Numbered from the stretch's first letter, positions 27,635 through 36,434 are shown. The stretch: 64,000 bases of DNA from Mitsuaria sp. GD03876 (GCF_029840635.1 NZ_JAOCCU010000002.1:62001-126000); one strand, 5' to 3'. Made by a program: numbers and translations. The notes: generated by a model from the letters alone, not told the origin.

Positions 27635-28678
27635 TCAGTCCACGTACAGGCCGACCTTGGGGCCGGCGCCGCCGCCCTCGGCCAGCCAACCGTCGCGCAC
27701 CAGCATGTCGTGGCACTCGGCCTTGCTCAGGAAGTCCACGTTCGCCGACGAGTACTCGGAGTAGGCCGGGACCTTCTGGGTCTCGGGCTTGAGGGACTCA
27801 CGCCACGACGGGATAAGGAAATGGCCCGGGTACTCCACGGCGCGCCACATTTCCTCTTCCGACACCAGCACCTCGTGCAGCTTTTCGCCGGGGCGCGTGC
27901 CGACCAGTTCGGTCGGGTAGTCCGGGTTGCCGTTCAAGCCTTCGGCCAGCCACTTGCCCAGGTCGACCACGTTGATGGACGGCATCTTCTTGACCCACAT
28001 GTCGCCCGAGGCGCCGCGCACGGTCGCCCAGAACACCAGGTGCACCGCGTCAGGCAGCGTCAGCTGGAAGCGCGTCATGCCGGGGTGCGTGATCGGCAGC
28101 GGACGGCCTTCCTGAACGCGCTTGGCGAACAGCGGCACGATGCTGCCGCGGCTGCCCAGCACGTTGCCGTAGCGCACGCAGACGAAGGTCGGGCCGTTGG
28201 GGATGGGCTGCTGCATGATCCGTTCCTGGATCGCCTTGGTCATGCCCATCACGTTGACCGGCTTCACGGCCTTGTCGGTGCTGACCGAGATCACCTTCTC
28301 GACATCATTGGCGATCGCGGCGCGGCGCACGTTCTCGGCGCCGACGACGTTGGTCAGCGCGGCCTCGTAGGGTGAACGCTCGCAGGACGGCACCTGCTTC
28401 AGCGCGGCGGCGTGGAACACCAGGTCGACCTTGCGGCAGGCCTCGTTCACGCGATCGGCGTCGCGCACGTCGCCGATCATGAAATCCAGGTCCTTCAGGT
28501 CGCTGTACTGCAGGCGCATGTCGTGCTGCTTCTTCTCGTCCCGGCTCAGCACCAGGATCGAGGCGACGTTGTGCTTGACGAGCTCGCGCAGGATCTCGTG
28601 GCCGAAGCTTCCCGTGCCCCCCGTCACGAGGATGCGTTTGCCGCTCAGGGCGGAGGCGAGTTCGTTGGCTTGCAGCAT
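27635..28678 (-). CDS. UDP-GlcNAc 4,6-dehydratase, short soluble form (CapD/FnlA/WbjB or PseB-like)
   Basis: A 347-residue SDR enzyme: RILVTGGTGSFGHEIL at 15-30, STDKAVKPVNVMGMTKA with the Met-x3-Lys active-site pattern, and TRPGEKLHEVLVSEEE near the C-terminus. Soluble short-form dehydratases act on UDP-GlcNAc; FnlA/WbjB types also epimerise C5 toward L-sugars, and PseB types lead to pseudaminic acid-like sugars. I cannot separate these by eye. With the two DegT genes upstream it would form a second amino-deoxysugar branch, distinct from the WbpM branch. Confidence 0.85.
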   Translation of the reverse strand: MLQANELASALSGKRILVTGGTGSFGHEILRELVKHNVASILVLSRDEKKQHDMRLQYSDLKDLDFMIGDVRDADRVNEACRKVDLVFHAAALKQVPSCERSPYEAALTNVVGAENVRRAAIANDVEKVISVSTDKAVKPVNVMGMTKAIQERIMQQPIPNGPTFVCVRYGNVLGSRGSIVPLFAKRVQEGRPLPITHPGMTRFQLTLPDAVHLVFWATVRGASGDMWVKKMPSINVVDLGKWLAEGLNGNPDYPTELVGTRPGEKLHEVLVSEEEMWRAVEYPGHFLIPSWRESLKPETQKVPAYSEYSSANVDFLSKAECHDMLVRDGWLAEGGGAGPKVGLYVD

Positions 28679-28744
28679 GGGTTCCTTGGCAATCGTTAGG
28701 GTCTGGGAGGCGGGGTACGGTTGCCCCGCGTGGTCTTCGAGGTG

Positions 28745-29860
28745 CTACTCGGGCTGGAAGGACCGCACGGTCCCGATCACATGGGCGACGTCCTCGTCCG
28801 TCATCCAGTCGCCGCAGGGCAGGGCGGCATGGGTCCTCATCCAAGCGTCCAGCCCCGGCAGCGGCGGCGTGACGGACCGGAAGCCGCTGTAGCGGTCGGT
28901 CCGGTCGTGCAACCCGCTGGTGCCGACGCCATGACGCTTCAGGTGCTCCATGGCCGCCTTCGCGTCCGGCGTCGTGACGAGGTAGGTCCAGTAGGCGGAG
29001 CGGCCGCCGCGCGGGACCGGCACGGCACGCCAGCCCGGAATGCCGGCGAACCCGTGATCATAGGCCAAAGCGACTTGCGCGGTCCGCGCGCGCCGGGCCG
29101 CCAGCGTGGGCAACTGCTCGAGGGCGATCGCGCAGTTCAGCGCGTTCATCGTGCCTGCCCAGCCGACGTCGGGGATGTCGAAGTCCTCGGCGATCTCGCC
29201 GCGGCCATCGCGAAACACGGTCAGGTCGATGCCGAAACGGCGCAGCGCGCGCGCGCGAACGGCCTCGGCGGCGGAGCGGCAACTGAGCGCGCCGCCCTCG
29301 CCGCCGTGCAACTGCCGGTTGGGATAGAAGGACCAGATCGCGAAGTCGCCAAACGTGCCGATCGGGCGGCCGTCGGTCTCGGCGCCCAGGGCGGTGCTGC
29401 AGTCCTCGATCAGCACCGCGCCGTGTGCCCGGCACAGGGCCGCGATCGCGGCGATGTCCGCCGGATAACCCGCCGCGTGATAGACGACGACCGCCTTGGT
29501 GCGCGGCGTGATCGCGCCTGCGACGTCGTTGGCCGTGGGCATGCCGGTGTCCGGATGCACGTCGGCCCAGACGACCTGCGCACCGGACGTCGCCAGCGGC
29601 GCGTTGGTCGACATGCAGCCGAAAGGGCTGGCGACGATCTCGTCGCCGGCTCCGACGCCGGCGATTCGCAGGGCGATCTGGATCGCCATCGACATGTCGC
29701 TCGTCAGCACCGTGTGCGGGCGGCCGCAAAGTTCCGCGAAGGCCTGCTCGAAACGGACCACCGGCGGGCCGGCGGCGATCTGTCCGGACGCGAGCAGGGC
29801 ATCGACGGCTTGCGCCATCGAGGCCAGGTGGACCGGACGGAACAACGCGACCGCGCGCAT
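28745..29860 (-). CDS. DegT/DnrJ/EryC1-fold protein lacking the PLP lysine
   Basis: A 371-residue protein with the family fold: SDMSMAIQIAL in the phosphate turn (54-64), LIEDCSTALG (150-159) and GEGGALS (187-193). At the Schiff-base position the sequence is SFYPNRQLHGGEGG, with Arg at residue 182 where the other four DegT proteins of this window have Lys. The usual His/Gln after ED-x-x is Thr. It may be a PLP-using non-aminotransferase, a sugar dehydratase-like enzyme (ColD uses His there) or a non-catalytic partner. It begins 3 nt after the stop of the Lys-containing homologue. Confidence 0.8.
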   Translation of the reverse strand: MRAVALFRPVHLASMAQAVDALLASGQIAAGPPVVRFEQAFAELCGRPHTVLTSDMSMAIQIALRIAGVGAGDEIVASPFGCMSTNAPLATSGAQVVWADVHPDTGMPTANDVAGAITPRTKAVVVYHAAGYPADIAAIAALCRAHGAVLIEDCSTALGAETDGRPIGTFGDFAIWSFYPNRQLHGGEGGALSCRSAAEAVRARALRRFGIDLTVFRDGRGEIAEDFDIPDVGWAGTMNALNCAIALEQLPTLAARRARTAQVALAYDHGFAGIPGWRAVPVPRGGRSAYWTYLVTTPDAKAAMEHLKRHGVGTSGLHDRTDRYSGFRSVTPPLPGLDAWMRTHAALPCGDWMTDEDVAHVIGTVRSFQPE

Positions 29861-29863
29861 GCG

Positions 29864-30961
29864 TCAGCCCCGGGACAGCGCCGCGACGATGCGGGCGCGA
29901 TCTTCGTCGCCGACCCACCAGCCGCAGGGAATGTGGACCATCCGGCGGTAGAACGCGGCCAGGCCAGGCAGGTCGGCATCCTGCTGCCCGAACAACGTAT
30001 GCAGGTGGTTCGGGCGATGCAGCTTCGACGCGCTCACGGAAATGGCCGCGAGGCGCCGCTCGACATCGTCGCTGTCGTCCGACAGGACGGTGTAGAGCCA
30101 ATACGACGGCCGCGCCTTCGATTCGAACGCAGTGACGGCGATGCCGGGAATCTCCGCGAGCTTGTCGTCGAAATAGCGGCCGTTGGCGATGTGGCGCTCG
30201 ATCAGTCCGCCGATGTGCCGCAGTTGCACCTGACCGATGGTCGCGGTCACGTTGTTCATGTTGTATTTGTAGCCGGCGCGCTTCACGTCGATGCTGGTGC
30301 GCGGCACGCCCTTGCGCAGTCCGAACCAGCGCAGTTCCTTGGCCGTGTCGATCGCGGCCGGATCGCGCAGCGTGAGCACGCCGCCATCGACGGTGGTCAT
30401 GTGCTTGATGGCCTGCAGCGAGTAGATCGCCGCATCGCCGATGGTGCCGATGGCGGCGTCGCCGTAGCGGCTGCCGAGGGCATGCGCGCAGTCCTCGATC
30501 AGGTACAGGCCATGGCGGTCGGCGATCGCGCGCAGTTCGTCCATCGCGGCGGGGAAGCCGGCGTAATGCACCACCACGATGGCGCGAGTGCGCGGCGTGA
30601 CGGCGGCTTCGACCGCCTTCGGGCACAGGTTGCCGGAACGCGGGTCGACATCGGCGAACACCGGTTTGGCGCCCGTATGCACGATGACGACGTTGGTGGG
30701 CTCCGCGGTCATCGACGTCGTGATGACCTCGGTGCCCGGGCCCGCGCCGCCAAGCAGGAGCGCGGCATGCAGCGCGCCGGTGCCGCTGCTGAAGGCCAGC
30801 GCGTGCGGCAGACCGAAATGGGCCGCGAAAGCCGCCTCGAACTGGTAGACCGCTTCGCCCTCGGCGATGTGGCCGCTGTAGAGCACCTGCTCGAGCGCCG
30901 GCATCAGTTCAGAAGCCGGCGGCATGCCGACTTTCACGAGGGGGAGCGGGGTATCGGACAT
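29864..30961 (-). CDS. DegT/DnrJ/EryC1 sugar aminotransferase
   Basis: A 365-residue PLP aminotransferase with SSGTGALHAAL (58-68), LIEDCAHALGSRYG (154-167) and the PLP lysine K186 in SLQAIKHMTTVDGG. Members with this motif aminate C3 or C4 of nucleotide-linked keto sugars. It is the first gene of the minus-strand operon DegT(Lys)-DegT(Arg)-dehydratase-Wzy-GT, so its likely substrate is the keto sugar made by the 4,6-dehydratase two genes downstream. The upstream 85-bp gap is a divergent promoter region shared with the acyltransferase at 31047. Confidence 0.85.
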   Translation of the reverse strand: MSDTPLPLVKVGMPPASELMPALEQVLYSGHIAEGEAVYQFEAAFAAHFGLPHALAFSSGTGALHAALLLGGAGPGTEVITTSMTAEPTNVVIVHTGAKPVFADVDPRSGNLCPKAVEAAVTPRTRAIVVVHYAGFPAAMDELRAIADRHGLYLIEDCAHALGSRYGDAAIGTIGDAAIYSLQAIKHMTTVDGGVLTLRDPAAIDTAKELRWFGLRKGVPRTSIDVKRAGYKYNMNNVTATIGQVQLRHIGGLIERHIANGRYFDDKLAEIPGIAVTAFESKARPSYWLYTVLSDDSDDVERRLAAISVSASKLHRPNHLHTLFGQQDADLPGLAAFYRRMVHIPCGWWVGDEDRARIVAALSRG

Positions 30962-31046
30962 GGTGGTGTAAAGGGTGACAAGACCTGGAGATTGACTTAA
31001 CCTCGCGCCCTCGATTTTCGAGCTAGGCCATTACGAGGAAAAGGGC

Positions 31047-31907
31047 ATGCGCAAGAGTGGGGAAGGTGAAGTCATCGTCGGTCGGCATACGCGGATCTCG
31101 GACGAGGCCGAGATCATATTCGCGAAACCCGGCCGCCTGACGATCGGGGACTACTGCGTCATCGGCCCAGGTGTGCGCTTCATCTGCGCGGGCGGAGACA
31201 TCGAGATCGACGACTGGACCACGCTGCATGACCGCTGCCTCGTGATGTCGGGCCAAGGTGTGAAGGTCGGCCAGCACGGCTGGTTCGGGCAGAACGCGAT
31301 CTTGGACGGCACGGGCGGGCTGACCATCGGGAACGGCGTGCGGGTCGGCATGTACTCGCAGATCTGGTCGCACGTCGCCGCCGGCGAGCAGATCGAAGGC
31401 TGCACCCTGTATGGCGAGCGCCCGGTGGTCATCGAGGACGACGTCTGGCTCGTGGGATCCTGCATCGTCGCGTCGGGCGTCACCATCGGCGCGCGCACGG
31501 TCGCCCTGATCGGCTCCAACATCACGAAGTCCTGGCCGGAGAAGATGGTCATCGCTGGCTCTCCGGCCGCCGCGAAGTCGCTGTCCTTCTACAAGGACCT
31601 GGAGCTGGACGACAAGTTCCGGATGCTGCAGGGCTGGGTCGACGAGATCTTGCCGACGATCCCCGGCTGCGTCCGGCTCGAGGCGCCGGAACCCGACGAA
31701 CAGGTCCTGCTGGCGGACAGCGCGGGCGAAGCTCCGTCCTTCATCTTTGCCAAGCGCACCGCCACGGCAGACGAGTTGCGCGCGCGCTTCCCCGAGGCGA
31801 CCGTGTGCTGCATCGAGGACAAGCGCTACGAGAAGAAGTTCACTCGCCTCGAGCCGCTCATCCTGAAGCCGCTGGCCGGCAACAAGGCGCGATTCCTCCG
31901 CCGCTGA
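31047..31907 (+). CDS. hexapeptide-repeat acyltransferase
   Basis: A 286-residue protein. Left-handed beta-helix repeats run from about residue 8 to 175 (VGRHTRISDEAEIIF ... VIEDDVWLVGSCIVASGVTIGA ... IAGSPAA), followed by an unusual C-terminal extension of about 110 residues (KSLSFYKDLELDD...). GAGGAAAAG just upstream is a plausible ribosome binding site. It is transcribed alone, divergent from the DegT operon, and probably acetylates or formylates the amino sugar made there. The extension is not assigned to a domain. Confidence 0.72.
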   Translation: MRKSGEGEVIVGRHTRISDEAEIIFAKPGRLTIGDYCVIGPGVRFICAGGDIEIDDWTTLHDRCLVMSGQGVKVGQHGWFGQNAILDGTGGLTIGNGVRVGMYSQIWSHVAAGEQIEGCTLYGERPVVIEDDVWLVGSCIVASGVTIGARTVALIGSNITKSWPEKMVIAGSPAAAKSLSFYKDLELDDKFRMLQGWVDEILPTIPGCVRLEAPEPDEQVLLADSAGEAPSFIFAKRTATADELRARFPEATVCCIEDKRYEKKFTRLEPLILKPLAGNKARFLRR

Positions 31908-31918
31908 GCAGGCAGGTT

Positions 31919-31972
31919 CGCTTCGGTCCGCGCCGCGGGCCGAAGCGTGGTGCCGTCAGCGCGGCTGACGGC
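31919..31972. terminator. two hairpins between convergent genes
   Basis: CGCTTCGG (31919-31926) pairs with CCGAAGCG (31940-31947). Next to it GCCGTCAGC (31952-31960), GCG, GCTGACGGC (31964-31972) form a perfect 9-bp inverted repeat that spans the stop codon of the Wzz-like gene. There are no T-runs, so efficient intrinsic termination is uncertain. Confidence 0.45.
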
Positions 31973-33125
31973 CGAGTGCCCGGCGGATTCGTTCGATCTT
32001 GCGGGCCTGGTGGGCGTCGCGCCCTGCCGCGCGCAGGAGCCGGCGCAGCATGAAGAACACCAGCGAGGCCGCGAACGAACCCGCGGCCGCGCCCAGGACC
32101 AGGAGCGCGCGCTTGGGCGACGAACGCCGCTCCGGCGGAGAGGCCGGATCGATGACCTGGATCAGCGCGCCTTCACGACTCTCGTCGACGCGCGCCGCCT
32201 CGTACTGCTTCGCGAACAGGTCGAACAGCGTTTCCTGATACTTGAATTCGCGATAGCGGCCGACGTAGTCGGCGCCGTTGCCATCCTTGGCCGCGGACTC
32301 GAGTCGCTGGACCTGCGTCTGCAACTGGGCGACCTGTTCGCGCGCCGTCTGCACCTCGGCCGACGAGTCGGCCATGTTCCGGCGCAGCGTGCCCAGGCGC
32401 ACGGTCGCGGCCGTCAGTTCGGCGCGCATGCGGGCGAAGGCGTCGGCCGCGGATTTCGGCTCCGCGTTGAGCGCGCCCTCGTTGAATCCGGAACTCTGCA
32501 GCGCGAGTTGCGCCTGTGTCAGCTTGTCCTTGGTCTGGGTCAGCAGATCCTCGAAGAACTTGCGGCGCTGCTGCGCTTCGGACACCGCCAGGGAACCCGT
32601 CAGCGAGCGTAGTTGGTCGACGTGCGCGTTGGCGATCGCCGCGGCGCGCTTTGGATCGGTGTCCTGCACCTCGATGCTGATGATGCCGTCCCGCTTGCCG
32701 GCCGCCACCTCGACCAGCTTGTGCAGCTGCTTGCGGGCGTCTTCCTGGAACTTGGCCTCGTAGACCTCGACCAGGTTGAACTGCTTGATGATCGCGTCCG
32801 AGACCGTGTTGCTCTGGAACAGCGAGACGTACTGGTCGATCGGATTCTTGATGCCGGCCGCGCCACCCGCCAGGCCCGCGAGCGAGCCCAATTGGGACAG
32901 CGCCGAGCTGGCTGCGTTCTGCTGTTGCGGCGGCAGCAGCGTGACCTTGGCGGTGTAGACCGGCGTCAGCAGTAGCGCGGCGGCGACCGCCCCGGCCGTC
33001 GCGACGGCCGTGATCAGCGCGATGGGCTTGGCATGCTCGGCCAGCGTGACCGCGACATCGAGTGCGTCGACGGGATAGGGCGGCGTGACAGCATCCGCCC
33101 CCGTGCTCAGCGATTGTTCGCTCAT
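31956..33125 (-). CDS. Wzz-family polysaccharide co-polymerase / chain-length regulator
   Basis: A 389-residue inner-membrane protein. The Wzz domain with TM1 is at about 34-55, then a long periplasmic coiled-coil-rich region (about 150-300) and a Pro-rich PASPPERRSSPKRALL motif leading into TM2 (about 343-362). The C-terminus is short and basic with no Walker motifs, so it is a co-polymerase without the tyrosine-kinase domain of Wzc. It sets modal chain length together with Wzy. It lies 7 nt downstream of the Wza-like gene. Confidence 0.88.
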   Translation of the reverse strand: MSEQSLSTGADAVTPPYPVDALDVAVTLAEHAKPIALITAVATAGAVAAALLLTPVYTAKVTLLPPQQQNAASSALSQLGSLAGLAGGAAGIKNPIDQYVSLFQSNTVSDAIIKQFNLVEVYEAKFQEDARKQLHKLVEVAAGKRDGIISIEVQDTDPKRAAAIANAHVDQLRSLTGSLAVSEAQQRRKFFEDLLTQTKDKLTQAQLALQSSGFNEGALNAEPKSAADAFARMRAELTAATVRLGTLRRNMADSSAEVQTAREQVAQLQTQVQRLESAAKDGNGADYVGRYREFKYQETLFDLFAKQYEAARVDESREGALIQVIDPASPPERRSSPKRALLVLGAAAGSFAASLVFFMLRRLLRAAGRDAHQARKIERIRRALGRQPR

Positions 33126-33132
33126 GTCGTCG

Positions 33133-35166
33133 TCAATTCTTGATGGTCTTCAGGGCGGCCGCACCCAGGCCGAACTGGTACAGGATCGTCGTCCAGTCCT
33201 TCGCTTCCTGGATGAACGTGGTCTTGTTCATCTCCTCGGGGACGAAGACGGTGTCGCCCGGCAATGCCGACAGCCCCGTCAGTCCCGAGCCGAAGCCCAG
33301 CCAGCCGCTACTCGATTGGCGCGCGCTCACGACCGTGCCGTTCGCGCGGATCACGAAGACGCCACCGGCATCTGCGCCGCGGGTCGGACCGCCCGCGAGC
33401 TTCATTACGTCGTCGACGGAGGCGCCGTCGCGCAACAGGAAGCTGCCGGCATTGAACACACTACCGAACACGCCGACGGTCGTGGGCACCGACGGAATGA
33501 GCAGGCGGTCGCCGTCCTCGACGGTCAGGCTGGGGAGTTGCTTGGTGTCCGACTCGAGCTGCAGGACCACGCGGCCCGTGGGGCGCACGGCCCGCAGGCG
33601 CTGGACCAGGCGTTCCGTGCCTGCCGCGCGTTGCGCGTTGGCCGCGGCCTCGTCGGCGGTGGACGCGCGCTGCGTGCTGCTGTACTTGGTGAACTCCGTC
33701 TCCAGGTCCCGCAGGGCGCGGTCGTAGTTCTCCTGCTGCGACTGGCGCACGCTCTCGCGCGAGAAGTCGGTGCCGAAGACATAGGCCTGAGGCGTCAGGC
33801 CGCCGGCCGCAGCGATCGCGTCGGGCAGCGTGCTGCTCGGCGGCAGCACGTATTCGCCGGGACGGGCGACCTCGCCCTCGACGGTCACGCGCTTGTATTG
33901 CTTGTACAGCGGCAGCGCCGTGTTGACGCTGCTGAACACGCGCAGCACATCGCCGTTGGAGGCCACGGTCTTGAGTTGCGCCGGCAGCTGCAGCTCGCGG
34001 ACGCGGCGATCGTTGCGGTCGCTCAGTTGCTCGATGGACAGCCGCGAGCGGTCCGCCACGGCGCTGAAGCCGCCGGCCATGCGCAACACGTCATCCACCG
34101 TCTCGCCCGGCTTCAATTCGACGATGGTCTGCTTGTTCACGCTGCCCAGGACCGCCACCTGCGGACCGATCGGGCCGATGTGCAGCACGTCCTCGGCCTG
34201 CAGCGCGCGGTCGCTGGCCTTGTCGCCCTTGAGCAGCAGGTCGTAGGCGTCGAAGGTGGAGACGACCTGGCCGTTGCGGCGCAGCTCGATCTGCCGGAAG
34301 CTGCCCGCCGCGGACGGGCCGCCGGCGCGGATCAGGCCGTTGACGATCGTCGACAGGCTGCTGACCGTGTAGGCGCCGGGCTTGGCGGTGAAGCCGGTCA
34401 CGTAGATGCGGATCGTCCGCAGCTTGCCCAGCGATGTGCTGACCTGGAAGTTCTTGAAGACCTGCGCGATCCGGGCGCGAACGACTTCGTTCAGGTCGCC
34501 GTAGCGCACGCCCGCCACCAGGACTGGGCCGACGCGCGGGATGGTGACGCGGCCGGCGCGATCCACCGTCAGGCGCAGGTCGGCGTCCACCGAGCCCCAG
34601 GCCGTGACCTGGATCTCGTCGCCGATGCCGATCAGGTAGTCCGACGGCGCCTGGCGCGGGCCCTCGGCCTCGGCGCCGCGCGCCTGGCGGTCGTCGAAGA
34701 TCAGGTCGGCGCCCAGGCGGCGCACGACGTTGTCCGCGGAAACCGTGGCGGTCTTTCCCAATGCACCACTTTGCGTCTGCGAGATCGCCGTCACGTCGGC
34801 ATACGCCGACTCCGAACGCTTGAGCGCGTCCAGCGTCAGGGGATCGGTCAGGTCGATGCCCAGCAGCTTGTTGACGTAGATCTCGAACTCGCCCGGGACG
34901 TACTTCGCGGGTCGGGCCAGGGGCGTTGAGGCCTGCTGTTGCGAAGACGGCGCGTCTTGCGCGGCGCGACCCGTCGAGTTCAGCCGCACCGGACCGTTGA
35001 GGTCGCCCGTGTTGTCGGAGCTGATCTGACCAATTCCCGTCGTCTGCGCGGTAGCAGCGCTCGCCAGCAGGCAGGCCGCCAGGAGCGCCAGGACCGGCTT
35101 GCGGAGGGGGGCGCGGGCTGGAGTCGTCGACACCGGCGAAAGGGCGCGTTGGGCGCGAAGTTCCAT
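33133..35166 (-). CDS. Wza-like outer-membrane polysaccharide export protein (OPX), multi-SLBB
   Basis: A 677-residue exporter, much longer than Wza (about 380). The signal region at 22-41 has both a short lipobox (L29-A-A-C32) and an ATA|Q signal-peptidase I site, so lipoprotein status is ambiguous. The Poly_export domain spans about 174-255 (DYLIGIGDEIQVTAWGSVD), followed by four SLBB-like repeats (VTGFTAKPGAYTV, LGSVNKQTIVEL, VEGEVARPGEYVL, FGSVFNAGSFLL). OPX proteins form the outer-membrane or periplasmic channel for capsule/EPS secretion. The ATG at 35166 is chosen because the signal peptide follows it. Confidence 0.9.
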   Translation of the reverse strand: MELRAQRALSPVSTTPARAPLRKPVLALLAACLLASAATAQTTGIGQISSDNTGDLNGPVRLNSTGRAAQDAPSSQQQASTPLARPAKYVPGEFEIYVNKLLGIDLTDPLTLDALKRSESAYADVTAISQTQSGALGKTATVSADNVVRRLGADLIFDDRQARGAEAEGPRQAPSDYLIGIGDEIQVTAWGSVDADLRLTVDRAGRVTIPRVGPVLVAGVRYGDLNEVVRARIAQVFKNFQVSTSLGKLRTIRIYVTGFTAKPGAYTVSSLSTIVNGLIRAGGPSAAGSFRQIELRRNGQVVSTFDAYDLLLKGDKASDRALQAEDVLHIGPIGPQVAVLGSVNKQTIVELKPGETVDDVLRMAGGFSAVADRSRLSIEQLSDRNDRRVRELQLPAQLKTVASNGDVLRVFSSVNTALPLYKQYKRVTVEGEVARPGEYVLPPSSTLPDAIAAAGGLTPQAYVFGTDFSRESVRQSQQENYDRALRDLETEFTKYSSTQRASTADEAAANAQRAAGTERLVQRLRAVRPTGRVVLQLESDTKQLPSLTVEDGDRLLIPSVPTTVGVFGSVFNAGSFLLRDGASVDDVMKLAGGPTRGADAGGVFVIRANGTVVSARQSSSGWLGFGSGLTGLSALPGDTVFVPEEMNKTTFIQEAKDWTTILYQFGLGAAALKTIKN

Positions 35167-35296
35167 GCGTGATCTCGTCTCAGATGAACTTGGCCGCCCA
35201 GGACGAACCTCGAGACAAGGGTGTCGGAGCGGCCAGCGCGGCATTCTATGGCAGCACTGTTGCGCCAAAACCGCCCATCGGCGGGATGCCCCTCGT

Positions 35297-35302
35297 TACA
35301 CT
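35297..35302 (+). promoter_or_regulatory. candidate -10 element of the WecA-like gene (possible leaderless mRNA)
   Basis: TACACT ends 7 nt before the ATG at 35310, and no Shine-Dalgarno sequence is visible. No good -35 was found. Confidence 0.4.
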
Positions 35303-35309
35303 GCCGCGC

Positions 35310-36434
35310 ATGTTGTATTTGCTCATCCCGTTCGCGCTGGCGGCGATCGTCACGTTGTATGTCGTGCACTCGTCCACCACGCACGGGCACCTGTCCGCCG
35401 ACCACGACCTGTCCGGCCCGCAGAAGTTCCACGCCCGCCCCGTGCCGCGGATCGGCGGCGTCGGGATCTTCGTTGGCCTGGCCGGCATGGTGGCGGCGGC
35501 CTTGCTGCTGAAGCACCCTCAGGCCAGGACCGGCGTGCTGCTGCTGCTGGCCGGCCTGCCGGCCTTCGGCGCCGGTCTCATCGAGGACTTCACCAAGAAG
35601 GTCTCCCCGCGCGAGCGCCTGATCGCCACCGCCGTCTCCGCCGGGCTGGGCTGCTGGCTGCTCCAGGCCACCATCAACCGCACCGACATTCCCGGCCTGG
35701 ACTTCATCGTCGGCACCACCGCCGGCGCGGTGATCATCACGATCTTCGTCGTCGCCGGCGTCGCCAATTCGGTCAACATCATCGACGGCTTCAACGGCCT
35801 GTCCTCGATGTGCGTGAGCCTGATGCTGCTGTCGCTGGCCTACGTGTCCTACCAGGTCGGCGACACCGAACTCGCGCTCTGGGCGCTGGCCGGCGTCGGC
35901 GCCATCCTGGGCTTCTTCGTCTGGAACTACCCCGCGGGGCTGATCTTCCTGGGCGACGGCGGCGCCTACTTCATGGGCTTCTACCTGGCGGAGATCGCGA
36001 TCCTGCTGATCCACCGCCATCCGGAGGTCTCGCCGCTGTTCGCGCTGATGGTCTGCATCTACCCGGTGTTCGAGACGATCTTCTCGATCTACCGCCGCCG
36101 CTTCCTGCGCAACACCAGCCCGGGCGATCCCGACGGCATCCACCTGCACTCGCTGATCTACCGCCGGCTGATGCGTTGGGCGATTGGCGCCCGCGACGCA
36201 CGCCTGATGACGCGCCGCAACTCGATGACCGCCCCTTACCTGTGGACGCTGTGCATCTCGTCGCTGGCGCCGGCGCTGCTGTTCTGGGACTCGACGCCGA
36301 TGATCGCCGCCTGCATGGTGCTGTTCGGCGTCGCCTACGTCGCGTTGTACTGGCGCATCGTGCGCTTCCGCACCCCGAAGTGGATGGTCTTCCGCGGCGA
36401 CCAGCGCAAGCTGACCGATCGCTCGCCCCAGTGA
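35310..36434 (+). CDS. WecA/MraY-family undecaprenyl-phosphate glycosyl-1-phosphate transferase
   Basis: A protein of about 374 residues from the ATG at 35310, with about ten membrane helices. The family signatures are visible: RPVPRIGGVGIF near the N-terminus, the NSVNIIDGFNGL aspartate motif, and FLGDGGAYFMGF. PNPT enzymes of this type transfer GlcNAc-1-P or a related sugar-1-P to undecaprenyl phosphate. It is the second initiating enzyme of the locus, of a different fold from the PglC-type at 15472. An in-frame ATG at 35286 is possible, but the -10-like TACACT 7 nt before 35310 favours the chosen start. Confidence 0.9.
   Translation: MLYLLIPFALAAIVTLYVVHSSTTHGHLSADHDLSGPQKFHARPVPRIGGVGIFVGLAGMVAAALLLKHPQARTGVLLLLAGLPAFGAGLIEDFTKKVSPRERLIATAVSAGLGCWLLQATINRTDIPGLDFIVGTTAGAVIITIFVVAGVANSVNIIDGFNGLSSMCVSLMLLSLAYVSYQVGDTELALWALAGVGAILGFFVWNYPAGLIFLGDGGAYFMGFYLAEIAILLIHRHPEVSPLFALMVCIYPVFETIFSIYRRRFLRNTSPGDPDGIHLHSLIYRRLMRWAIGARDARLMTRRNSMTAPYLWTLCISSLAPALLFWDSTPMIAACMVLFGVAYVALYWRIVRFRTPKWMVFRGDQRKLTDRSPQ

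Noticed and set aside
28721-31000. Plus-strand open frame of 759 codons opposite the DegT pair
   Set aside because: Antisense to two proteins with strong DegT motifs; its translation has no recognisable domain.
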